From positions 16,060,001-16,120,000 of the forward strand of contig OX485806.1 of NCBI GenBank assembly GCA_950295325.1: DNA of 60,000 bases, read 5' to 3'. This document shows positions 15,379-26,200 of this stretch, piece after piece. Both the position numbers and the translations under genes were made by a program. The stretch is from Polytrichum commune. Lineage: Eukaryota > Streptophyta > Polytrichopsida > Polytrichales > Polytrichaceae. The notes beneath the pieces are model-generated. The model saw nothing but the letters and a program-made list of their open reading frames with translations. It was not told where the DNA came from and did no database searches. Each line of letters opens with the position of its first letter. Within the stretch, counting starts at the first letter, position 1.

Positions 15379-15526
15379 TATAACATTACTCAGCTTAGCC
15401 ATGGTGTTGTGTGGGCCATGGCTAAGAATCTTCAATATTTGGGTGACTTTAGATCGAAACTCACCAAATATTCAAGAATCTTAGCCATGGACCACATGAC
15501 ACCATGACTAAGCTAAGTAATGTTAT
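15379..15526. repeat. Near-perfect 148-bp palindrome (long hairpin)
   Basis: The left arm starts ataacattactcagcttagc and the right arm, reverse-complemented, starts ataacattacttagcttagt. The arms pair over about 65 bp with only a handful of mismatches, including the shared core CCATGGCTAAGA, and the loop is short. It is either a young foldback MITE or a precursor able to form a miRNA/siRNA-type hairpin. No strand or transcript can be assigned. The sequence 15261-15378 holds nothing recognised. Confidence 0.8.
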
Positions 15527-15789
15527 GAAATATTTAAATAAAAGTATTGTATTATATAATTTTCTCATGCTGGAATTATCACAAACATCACAAGCATCAT
15601 GAAATTTGGAAGATTTTTTCATTGGTTTATTAATATATTGGATGAAATGTTGTAATATGATCCATGCGTAGCATCATCACTCCAATGATTGTTGTTGTTT
15701 TGGTTCTCTTTAAATTTGACTTGACTTGGATTGGATTGATATGGGGTCTTCGTATATGTATATATTGTCAAATAACTAGAAGAAGCAAC

Positions 15790-16085
15790 CTCCAAGTTGC
15801 ATTAGTTTTTCATGGCGTTTATGTTGGATGAATGAGAGGTATATGATGATTCCCTTGTCAAGAATTATCACCTACAATTTGTGTTTCTCATTCGTCCAAC
15901 ATAAAAGGTGCTTTGATGTAGCATGTAGTCCCTAACTTATTTTTCAAAAGTTACTATGACATCATGTCCCATGTCAAAGACTCCCACTTAGTCTAGTTAA
16001 AGATATGTGAGATGAATCAAACTACAGACCTATAGGGGGTCAAGTTTTGAATGTTTGATGGATGAAAGGTACACTTGGATGCAAC
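15790..16085 (+). repeat. Dispersed repeat family E, single copy
   Basis: Carries 'tatgttggatgaatgagagg', 'catccaacataaaa'-like strings and 'gatgaatcaaactacagacc' followed by 'tatagggggtcaag'. These are the landmarks of the tandem array at 45000-45505. It is diverged and non-coding. Confidence 0.6.
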
Positions 16086-16290
16086 AGTCCCCTCTCGCCC
16101 AAACTCACCATCAAAAGTAAGTTACTTTTGTGCAAATTATTTGGCGAGAGAGTTCGATTAGATTTGCATGGTGTCTAAGAAAAAGGTGAAATCTCAACAA
16201 GCTATTATGTAGGAGCCTTCTTATTTTAAGTTGAATTAACTCCAAAGTACTCTCAAAAATATCTTCCCCTTGCATACAAAAATGCAAGAC

Positions 16291-16467
16291 TTAGTTGGTT
16301 TACACTTCCTACCGGCAGGCGTAGGGAGATGATTTCGGAGTAGGCCTCCTGCTGATTTTATAGGTCTCCCTGCCGAGTTCGCATGGCTTTTAACCTACAA
16401 ATTCAGTAGGAGACCTACTCCGAAGTTATCTCCCTGCCCCTGTTGGCAGGAAGTGTGAACCAACTAA
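16291..16467. mobile_element. Foldback MITE, 177 bp
   Basis: The outer ends TTAGTTGGTTTACACTTCCT and TTAGTTGGTTCACACTTCCT (the latter on the reverse strand) are inverted copies. Pairing continues inward over about 65-70 bp (ggcaggcgtagggagatgat against ggggcagggagataacttcg) with moderate mismatch. The central ~30 bp form the loop. There is no coding capacity. Its gtttacac motif recalls the TIR elements at 1198 and 4250, but the ends are otherwise different. Confidence 0.75.
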
Positions 16468-16599
16468 CTATCATTTAAAGCATCCCGACATGCTACTCTA
16501 AATGTCACAATGTGGATATTTTTTTTCACTTAAAGAAGTTACTCATGTTGACAAATGGGATCATATCGGCAATTAGCAAACCTGCCACTTTGAGACCTC

Positions 16600-17105
16600 T
16601 AGGCATCTAGTGTAGGCCCTTTGCAAATAGTGTACGTGACACTAAATATCATAAACTGTGTAGATGTAGACAAATGAATGCTATGATAATCTAGCAATAA
16701 GTGATGATTATATCAATGTTAATGTGCCATTTTCAATTGGTATTATGCTCTTCATATTATGGACAACTAACACTCATGTGGCCAAACCCTTACCATCAAA
16801 TGCTACCACGCACATGACCCACTTTGAATAATGTATTTAGTGTCACCGATCCTATTTGTCTTGCTCAATACTAATCATAAACCATCCGCGTAGTGTCACC
16901 AACACTACATGTAAACCTAACATTATTTGTCATTCCTTGTAAAATAGTCTGGACTTATCAAGTGATTTTTCATCCAAGTTTCAATCATCCATGACATTAT
17001 TTCATTTTATAATTATTAATACGCAAGAATATGAAACTTTGTTTCAATAACTGGCAAGAATTTCATCCATGACCATACTATATGACACTAAATACAATAA
17101 TTAGT
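16600..17105 (+). repeat. Dispersed repeat family F
   Basis: Rich in the phrase 'gacactaaat'. Landmarks 'caagtgatttttcatccaag' and 'tttcaatcatccatgac' also occur in both arms of the large inverted repeat at 41659-43598. The part from about 16830 is the reverse complement of 55800-56165. It is non-coding. Confidence 0.6.
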
Positions 17106-17523
17106 GTAGTAACTTATGTGCGAAGAACCCTGCCGTGGAGCCCAATCTCGGAGGCATTGGGAACAGGAGGGAACCTACGAGAACACATGTGAACATGACG
17201 GGAACGCGGTGGGAACCCCCAGCCAGTCACGAGAAACCCCAGACTGAGAAACGAACCTCTCGCGCAAACGCATGAATCATCGAACTTAACAAAGCTGTCG
17301 ACGCATGCGCTTGCGAAGAAATCAATCGTTTCCAATCGAACAGAACGCGAGATCAGCCACGAATCCAGCGGCGCTTTGTTCCTCGTCTGACGCCGCATCT
17401 GTGCGTGCTCGCCAGTCGTTTTCTGGTGCTCCAGGGGCTTGGGCAAGGGGATTTTTTTGTTCCTTTTCTATTCGGTGTGGCAGCATTTGGCGGGGCAGCC
17501 AGCAAGCAAAGCAAACAGGCGAG
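17106..17523 (+). promoter_or_regulatory. Promoter region and probable non-coding first exon of the WDR48 homologue
   Basis: A CpG- and GC-enriched island (about 17130-17560) in otherwise AT-rich sequence, ending at a strong donor-like junction, GAG|GTGAGC, at 17523/17524. The matching acceptor would be TTTTCAG at 20060-20066. The leader then continues in 20067-20233 to the start codon. The transcription start is not identifiable. The split leader is an inference from splice-site quality and base composition. Confidence 0.45.
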
Positions 17524-20066
17524 GTGAGCTTCTTCCGTCGTCTCCGAGTTCTGAATTTTCGGTGACTCTCAAGGTTTACTGTTAATTAATCAGTTGCGGT
17601 TGGTGGACGTCAGGGCAATCATTTTTGGTGTCCTAGGGGGGGGCGAGCAGCGAGTGGGTAGTTGCGGATTTTCAATGTTCCGTGATCGTTGAGCTTCGTG
17701 TTTGGAATTTTTTATGCAAGTTGCAATCGGTTAGTGACATTAGCATAGCTGTCTTGGCGATCCTCTCATCCCCTCTTTCTTTCTTTGGCGAGGGTTTGGG
17801 GAAGGAAGTCTAATCGACTATCGTTTATCACTTAGGTAAGAAAATTTATGCTCGTGTCAGCTTCGGAACCTCAGTACCTATTGGTGCATCAACAATTTAT
17901 TATTAAGGAGGATTGATTGGCTTAAGGCAGTCGTTCGCTTTTCCCTCTTTCTAGTGGCAGAGCCCCCGCTTCTATTGTTGATTATCTGTTTCTTGATGTT
18001 TTGCGGTGGTTTACTTCTTGACCCTTGTTCTAGAAGTTTCTTCTCTGTTTCACACTGCAAGGCGTTCTGTTGTGCCTGACAGCTCTGTTTTGAGAGCACA
18101 GGCAATGATGCCTTCCTTGTAACCTAATCATGTGAGCTTCGGTGATTTTGGATTAAATCAAAGGCTGCGTTATGCTGGAAGCATACTGGCTCCGGGAAGC
18201 TGGATCACCTGTTCCTCTATCGCACCTTCATTCCGTGAAGAGTATTATGCAATAACAATCATTTTAAGGTGGATTGAATGGATGGCTGTCATTCGCTTAT
18301 TCCTCTCTACCGGCAGAGCTCCTCCCTCTATTGTTGCTCTGTTTCTTGATGCTTTGAGGTGGTTTATTGGAGCCTGTTCTAGAACTTTCTTTCCGGTATG
18401 TGTACCTGATAGCTCTGTTTTGAGAGCACATACGATGGTGCCTTTTTTTGTAACCTAATCATGTGAGCTTCGGCAATTCTGGATTCAATTGAAAAGCTGG
18501 GCTTTGCTGGAAGCATACTGGCTCCGGGAAGCTGTATCCCCTGTTCCTCTCGCACCTTTGTTTCATAATCAATTTTATAATATCCTCCGTCCTGAATGAT
18601 AGGATATACAAATTCTATGCTCCAAACGAGATTCTCCTGTTGAACTTTCGGGATGGGTGTTCATACAGGTACTTAGGCCTTAAAGTAACACGGGTCCAAT
18701 AGTAACACCTACTTTGGGTCTCTAACCTGAACCTAGCTTGCCTGTTCACCGCCTGCCTCCAAGCTACCTGAAGCTACGTAAGTGGCTGGAGTACAAGGGA
18801 GCATGCACACATGAAGAGATCCCCCTACTTATTATTGAAAGGCTCAAATTGAAAACGACTTTTCTGATCTTGCCCTGGACTCATACAAACTTTGTTTGCG
18901 TTGAATGTAGTTGCTTCAAACTGACTCCTGTTTGCTAATCTCCGATATTTTTCTGCAATTATTTTGACACTTCTAATGCTCTGACATTTGCAGACAACTC
19001 TAGAAGTGACATTTTAAGGTCTCAGTACTTTAAGTGGTTTAGGTTGCGAACCTTCTATGATTGTGAAGCTTCGAAGACTGTTTGCTACTTGTTTTTATAC
19101 CTGTTTAGGTTTTTCTGCCTTCTGAATGAAGGTTGTGCTAGTTTGCAATCTTTCTTTGAGCTGCATTACCTACTTAACACCCACTTTCAGAAACCAATGT
19201 AGGTAGCTACGCTTCTTCTGGAATGTTCTTAAATCTAATTTATGCACTTTCATACTCCTGTTCTGTTTTTTTCCTAATTTCCCAAGAATTCGATTTGGAA
19301 CTTCCATTCCTGTGCACAGGCTTTACCTGCACCTATCTTCGATGGCAGAAACCTATCTAGTTGGTGAGATTATGTTTGATGACAACTTCTCTCTGCACTG
19401 TTTCTTACTCTCTGAGACGCTTTCCTTGGATTTTTTGACCTAGTTCATAGTTGTGAATCTGATTGATTGATTGATTGATTGCATGTGGGCAATATAGTCA
19501 TTTGCAAGCAATTTTGATATTTTCTTTTCATTTTTCCATTTGTTTTTGATTGTACAGTTCCCTCGTTTTCTGCACTAGTTGAATGTGAACTTACATTCTT
19601 TGGAAGCAAAGCCCACATAAAATACACCCTTTACCACAATTTTTATTGGCTCTTTACCCATATGGTGACCGGAAATTTTTGACTTCTGAAGAGTTCATTT
19701 AGATCTGAGTTCAGTGAGAGTTTACTAAAAAATATTCAGCATTGGCTAGATTTTTTCATTCTGATACTAAACTTGTAGTCAAACTTTTACTCTCTAATCC
19801 TTCAGATATTGGATCATCTCAAATGCCTAAACTTGTTTATATAGTAATTCAGTTGGCATTCGATAGTTTTATGTATGCTCTTGTGTGCTGAATATGTGGC
19901 TTGTAGGATGATTCTGCTGGCCTAAAATCCACAACTTGCATGGAATAGGGACAATGCCCAGACAAGTTTGCTAATTTAAGGTCTTGAATGCATCAGCTTT
20001 ACTACTTGAAATACTTGTCTTAGCTGGTGAGTTTGATACATGCTAATGAAGTTATGTTATTTTCAG
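17524..20066 (+). other. Probable 2.5-kb intron in the 5' leader of the WDR48 homologue
   Basis: A T-rich stretch bounded by GTGAGC and TTTTCAG with no sustained coding frame. It contains the tandem duplication annotated separately. A leader intron of this size next to a GC-rich first exon is common in plants and often boosts expression. No transcript evidence is available here. Confidence 0.45.
17905..18560 (+). repeat. Diverged tandem duplication, two units of about 300 bp, period about 360 bp
   Basis: Unit 1 (about 17905-18220) and unit 2 (about 18267-18560) share ordered blocks: 'aaggaggattgattgg'-like start, 'ggcagagc', 'tctattgttg', 'tgtttcttgatg', 'agctctgttttgagagcaca', 'aacctaatcatgtgagcttc' and 'ggaagcatactggctccggg'. 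The block between 'agctctgttttgagagcaca' and the end is the best conserved. It lies wholly inside the proposed leader intron. Confidence 0.8.
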
Positions 20067-20233
20067 GTGGTGATTGATCTACAGATGTGAATGGTGGGCT
20101 GTTGCATAGGCCACAACGCAAAGTTCTGCCATTGCTTAAGAGAAGTTCAAGTTCCTATATTAGAGAGAGGAGTAAACAGCTTCTGTGGATTGGAAGGTAA
20201 GGGAATGAAGAGGTAGAGAGGGGTGGGGTCGGA

Positions 20234-23200
20234 ATGCATCGGGTGGGAAGCACTGGGAATACTGCCAACTCCACTCGGCCTCGCAAAGAGCGGCGCATTA
20301 CTTATGTTCTGCGTGACTCTAATGACTCCAAGGTACTTTATCCACTATGAATTTAACTGCAGTCTACTTGTAGCATCTTGAAACAGATGTGGTTGGATGC
20401 AGTTTTTGTATCTTACTGAACCTGGTCTGGTTTCTCTGGAAGGGGCATTGTGAATAACGAGCAACATGTCCCCAGTTAACTGCTTCAGAGTTCTCTGGCA
20501 TCAAATATCTCTCAAGAACATGCAGTATCGGGGGCCTGTGTATCTGAGCTCACTTACATTCTCCTTGGGAAGAGCCTGAAAAGCAGTTGTTATTTTCCTG
20601 TTATAGTGATACCATATTTTCTCTGGGACAAGAGGTTAACTATCTCAAAAGACAATAATTAGTCATCCTTGAATAACCCATGAATAATATGGTATCATGA
20701 ATAACAAGGGGATTCATGAGTAACTTTGCAGATTTTCAGTAGTCGGAAGGTTTTATGAAACTTATTCCTTTTGTCCAATTATTCGCTAATCAACTCACCC
20801 ATCCATTGTACTGTATTTTCCAAGGAGCCCAACGACACGACAGTCAACCTGAGTATTGCATCTAGGATGGACAAATAAACAAATAGAGCTTTCTGGATGT
20901 CTAAGTGATGCAAGAGATGGTTTAGATGTTGCATATGGTCTCATTTTGTGTTTGGCTCATTTGGGTTTACCGGTGGCTTCTGTGCAGCATTGTTCAGGGA
21001 TCAACTGTGTGACTGGCCCAGGAAGCTTAAAAGGTGAGAATGGTGGGGACTACTTGTTTAGTGGCAGCCGAGATGGCACTTTGAAAAGATGGGAACTTGG
21101 AGCAGATGAGGCTGTATGTGGTGCTACGTTTGAATCTCATGTCGACTGGGTATGGCTACTTTACTATGATGAGACATTACACAGTTGCACTTTTTAGATG
21201 TTGTTCTTGCAATGAGAAAAATGTTCTTGTTTCTGTCAACTCTCAAACTTGTGCAGTAGTTATTGAGGAAACACCATAGACAGGGCCGCATTCCCACATT
21301 TGTAAAATGCCTAATTTCAAAATATGAATGCAACATGGCAAGTGATCGCAGTGATTCGTAGCGTACCTGGCTTTTCTACCGTTGTGTAGAGTTATGATAA
21401 TGTCTTCTTCATAGAGTAACTTAAATTAAAAAATTCTGTGTACGATGGTTTGCTGAAGGCTTTGACATGGTAGCAGTGTTATTATTTGGCTACTGAGTTA
21501 TTGAACTTCCAATGAAGTTGTACCTTCCCTTTAGCTATCTTTTATGTTTGTACAGCACATATTTATCTGTGTTTGGAGCTCAACCTTTTGTGTGTTTGTA
21601 CAGGTAAATGATGTCGTAGTTACTGGTGATGACACATTGGTGTCATGCTCTTCTGATACCACACTCAAGGTTACATACTACTCATTTCTGCTACATGCTT
21701 AGTAAAGTCAGTTTTTGACCTTGTGTTTGTAAACTGAAAGCAGGGTGTTTTGAAAGGACATAGGTGATGTAGTGCTCAGAGTTGGCCTTGACCCTTCCTG
21801 GTGACCATGGTTTTGTACAGACGTGGAGAGCCTTCTCCAATGGCGAGTGTACCCGAACATTCCGGCAGCATTCTGATTATGTTACATCCCTTGCTGCTGC
21901 TCGTCATGTAAATTCTCTACATCCGTGTCTTACACTTGACCAGCAACCACAAAATCATTGTTAGCAAGTTATTTCTGTATGTACACTTCAGATCATCCCA
22001 GACCTGTTCTCTTTGTTGCCACTGGTATCTGTAACACACCTCCAGCTTAGATGCCCACTTTAGAGGTGTTGGGGCTCCAAAAAACTACCACTGACTAGTC
22101 TCACTTCTTTTAAAATCTCTAGGGTGGATGGTGCTGTTTATTGTAATGTGGGGATGTAGTTGGCATTCATCATTTCCTTCCATGTTGTTGGTCGTCTGTG
22201 AGTTGTGTGATCCACACAGCATTTTTCTGTTTCTAAAGGTGCATATGGGACATTTGCAGCTTCTTATTTGCTGGTTCAAGTGAACGAAGAATCTCTTCAG
22301 TTTTTGGATTAGTTATGAATGTCCCTTCGATAGTCTTCCTTTTTAGATACTGTTGACCTACAAGGATATTATTACTAGGGCATTCTTCACCTTTTCTTCA
22401 AAGTGGAAAAATGCCTGGTGGATCTGCAGAGCAATACTGTTGCTTCTGGTGGTCTGGGTCGGGAGGTTTTTATCTGGGATTTGGAGGCAGCCATGGTGCC
22501 AGTTGCGAGAGCTCACAATGAAGCCAATGAAGAGGGAGGCTATGAAGGAGGTTACTCATCAGGTGAGCATTTTTGCTTTTCTCATGCGCCTTTATTTCTA
22601 TTGTCTTATTTTTCTACTTTGTTTCTAGCTGATTGTAACAGGATTCTTCTCGTGCAGCAGGATTGTGAAACCATTCTGTTTCAGTTAATCTGTGTTACTC
22701 ACAAAACAAAGATAATTCATGTGCAGGTGACCGTTCAATCACTTCAAACAACCTTGTTACAGCTGCTTCTGCACAAAGTCTACCTCAAGGTTATGCCCCT
22801 GTAACAGCCAAAGGCCACAAAGAATCAGTGTATGCTTTGGCTATGAATGACAGTGGCACTATTCTTGTGTCTGGTGGTACAGAGAAGGTGAGTTTTACTT
22901 TAACCAGGAGTTTATGCTGGATTTTATGCACTGTAACAGATTGTCGTGGGAGTTTACTGGCTTACATCTTGAATCCTATGTACCTTTCCTCGGACTTTCT
23001 CAGGGTTTCTTCAACTATCCTACTACGTTAGGAAAGTAAATCATCGTTGGTTTGTGAATAAAATTTCAAGTTAATGCATGGAGATGTGGACAATGAATTT
23101 TGTTTTACATAATTTGTGCAGCTAATTAGATTTCTAAATTGCATTCCCACAAGTGACACTTTGTAAAAGGAGGAGCCTCTTTGCTTTCATAAATTCTGGA

Positions 23201-26200
23201 AAAGTGGATTGTTGAATTGTTTCTCATCTCATACTCCTTTTGCACTGTCTTGTGGATGATTTCTTCTGTTGATATGGAGTGAGTAGTTTCACCCTCAATT
23301 GTGGGGACCTCTATCATACTTTTTGCCTAAATTGTGTCCCCATAGGCTGTTCGAGTTTGGGATGCAAGAAGTGGAGCAAAGCAAATGAAGCTCAAAGGTC
23401 ACACAGACAATGTCCGTGCTCTTCTTCTAGACCCTTCTGGAAGGTGGGGTGCTATATGCACATTTCTTGCATTTTATACAAGTTCAATGATGTTTCGTCA
23501 TGGATCAATTTCTGGTGACATATTGGAGAGAATTGAAACGTGGGATTCTGTGGGTCGTGACTGGTTGCAGACATTGTTTGTCAGGGTCATCAGACTCTAT
23601 GATACGGTTAGTCACAGTCCTTTATACTCAAATGAAGCTTGCCTTGATTTGTTCCTCATCAAACTATGTCAATACTAGTTCTCTTGCTTACATTGTAATA
23701 AATGCTCATTATGTCACATGCCATATCAGTGAGACGGTTTATCCTCTTATACTTATGTGCACCAGTGTGAATCATGCAGGCTTTGGGATTTAGGGCAGCA
23801 GCGCTGCATTCATTCCTATGCAGTTCACACAGACTCTGTTTGGGCTTTGGCAAGCACACCATCCTTTAGCCATGTGTACAGCGGAGGTCGTGACCTCTCT
23901 GTAAGATTTCTTCCGTTTATTCTTGAATTGGTTGCTTTTGTTAGTCCTCATCTTGGTTCCTATATGACATCCAGTCAAGAACTGCATATTATGTAAATTG
24001 TGACCATGGTTGGGAATTGATGAATAGAGGAGGATACAATAATCACAACTGGTTCATTGATGTCCCAATGATTATTGTAGGCATGAGAAGAATGTACTTA
24101 TACAGGAAGGTGTTTCCTATCAATCTTTTCCGTTTCATAAACTACATATGAAGACTCCATTTTCAAACAATACTGTTGTGGGTGATCAGGTTGCCAGAAA
24201 TGAGGTCATTCCTGAAAATGCTGAATGTCTTGATTTGTAGGGTTTAAAAAATGCAAGGTCTAAACAGGATTAGAAATCATAATGCAATTAGAATGTGAGG
24301 TGTTGGACCTTTTTGTACATGCAAATTTTATTTGTTAACTTTAAAGTCTTTAGTGTAATGTTAGCAAAATTTCTGTAAATTGTATATTAACTGCTGCTGT
24401 AGAGAACTGGTAGGGCTGAAATCATGCTGATAATATTGATGTTCCTATGCAGGTTTATCTCACAGACTTGGCAACAAGAGAAAGTACATTGCTCTGTAAA
24501 GAGGAGCACCCAGTGCTAAGATTAGCCCTTCAAGGAGACGAATGGCTATGGGTGGCAACTACTGATTCTTCCCTCCATAAGTGGCCTGCAAGAGAGCGGG
24601 CTTTTACGAAAACATTTCAAAGGGCCAGCTCCTTTGTTGCAGGATCACTCCCTTTTGCACGTGCTAGAGCAAATTTGGATGGTTCAGCTCCTGTACGCTG
24701 TCGAGAACCTTAGTTGCCATTCTTGATTCTGTTCATCTTTAATTCGTGCCCAAGCATAAGAAGTTCAACTGCTGAACTTGTTGCAAAAATTGGGATGTTT
24801 TCACAGGTTCCTTTGTATACTCAGCCCACTTCAGTGATTCCAGGCACTGCAGGCATTGTACAGCATGCCATTTTGAACGACCGCCGTCATGTGCTAACGA
24901 AGGTTTTATTCCTCATTGCAACTGAATCTTCATATTGATTGCATTCCCTGTTGCCATTAGTGTCAGTGTGTCCAAAAGTAGGAACATGGGATTATAAATA
25001 GAAGTTTCAATGGTTTAGATATATGGGTGTGAATTTTCCTGTGAATCCCTGTGAATTTTGTTTGCTTTCCTGTTGAGCTTCTCCAAGATTGTTTTGTAGA
25101 GTTGTGTAGACATCAGTTACAGTTGCTAACATGTGGTATATTTGCGTTTTGATTTGTCTGTAGGATGCAGGAGGCATTGTAAAGCTCTGGGAAATCACTC
25201 GAGGGGCAGTGATTGAGGATTTTGGCAAGGTGAGACCTGTAAAAACTTATTTCCTGAAGTGATGCACGGGTTACAGGTGGAGGATAAGTGAAGTTGCCAC
25301 TTCACTTCTTCTGATATTGATTTACTGGTGTTGTAATCCTTGCTGCAGGTGAATTTTGAAGAGAAAGAAAAGCAGCTTTTTGAGATGGTGTGTCCACCTT
25401 CCTGAGAGTCCTCCTGAACTCTTGCACTCATAATGGAATTTAGGAATTCATATGTCTACTTCAAATATTTATAAGAGTGAGAAGACATCTAAGTTCATGA
25501 CGCAGTAACAGAGGCATATTTATAACAGTTACATGAGGTCAAGTGTTAGTACTTGAAATGCTTGAAAGGACAACAAGTGGCACTTACTACTAGGTCTCTG
25601 TATGTGGTGTGGTTAATAATCAATACTGGTTATGATGCAGGTGAGTGTACCAGCATGGTTCACAATGGACACAAGACTTGGAAGCATATCTGTGCACCTT
25701 GATACCCCCCAATGCTTTTCAGCTGAAATGTATGCTGTTGACTTGCATGTCCCTGGTGCTTCAGAAGAACTCAAGGTATGATTACTTGGATGAACTTCAT
25801 GCAGTCTTGCAAATTCAGATTCTTCTCACTATCTCAAGGCTACGATTGTGGTCAGCCTGTGGACTCTTTTGTCTTTTCTATCTAGTTTGCCTCCTGTACT
25901 ACTGGCATTATCTAAGTTGTACTTGATAAAGTTTCTATCCCTTTGAATGTTTTTTCTCTATCATGGTAAAAATAATTCATGTATGAGTTTGCAGTTGAAT
26001 ATTGGGCAGGAGACACTTCGGGGTCTTCTTGCACACTGGTTAGCACAAAAACGCGTGAAAACTGTTGCACCAGCTACAGCAAATGGTGATGCGGGCCTCA
26101 ATGTGAGTTCTGGACCTGGAGAACACGGGTCGAATCGCCGAACAGGATTGGGTGACTCTGTTGAAGAGCCTCATTCTCACCAGTGTCGAGTTTTGCCGTC

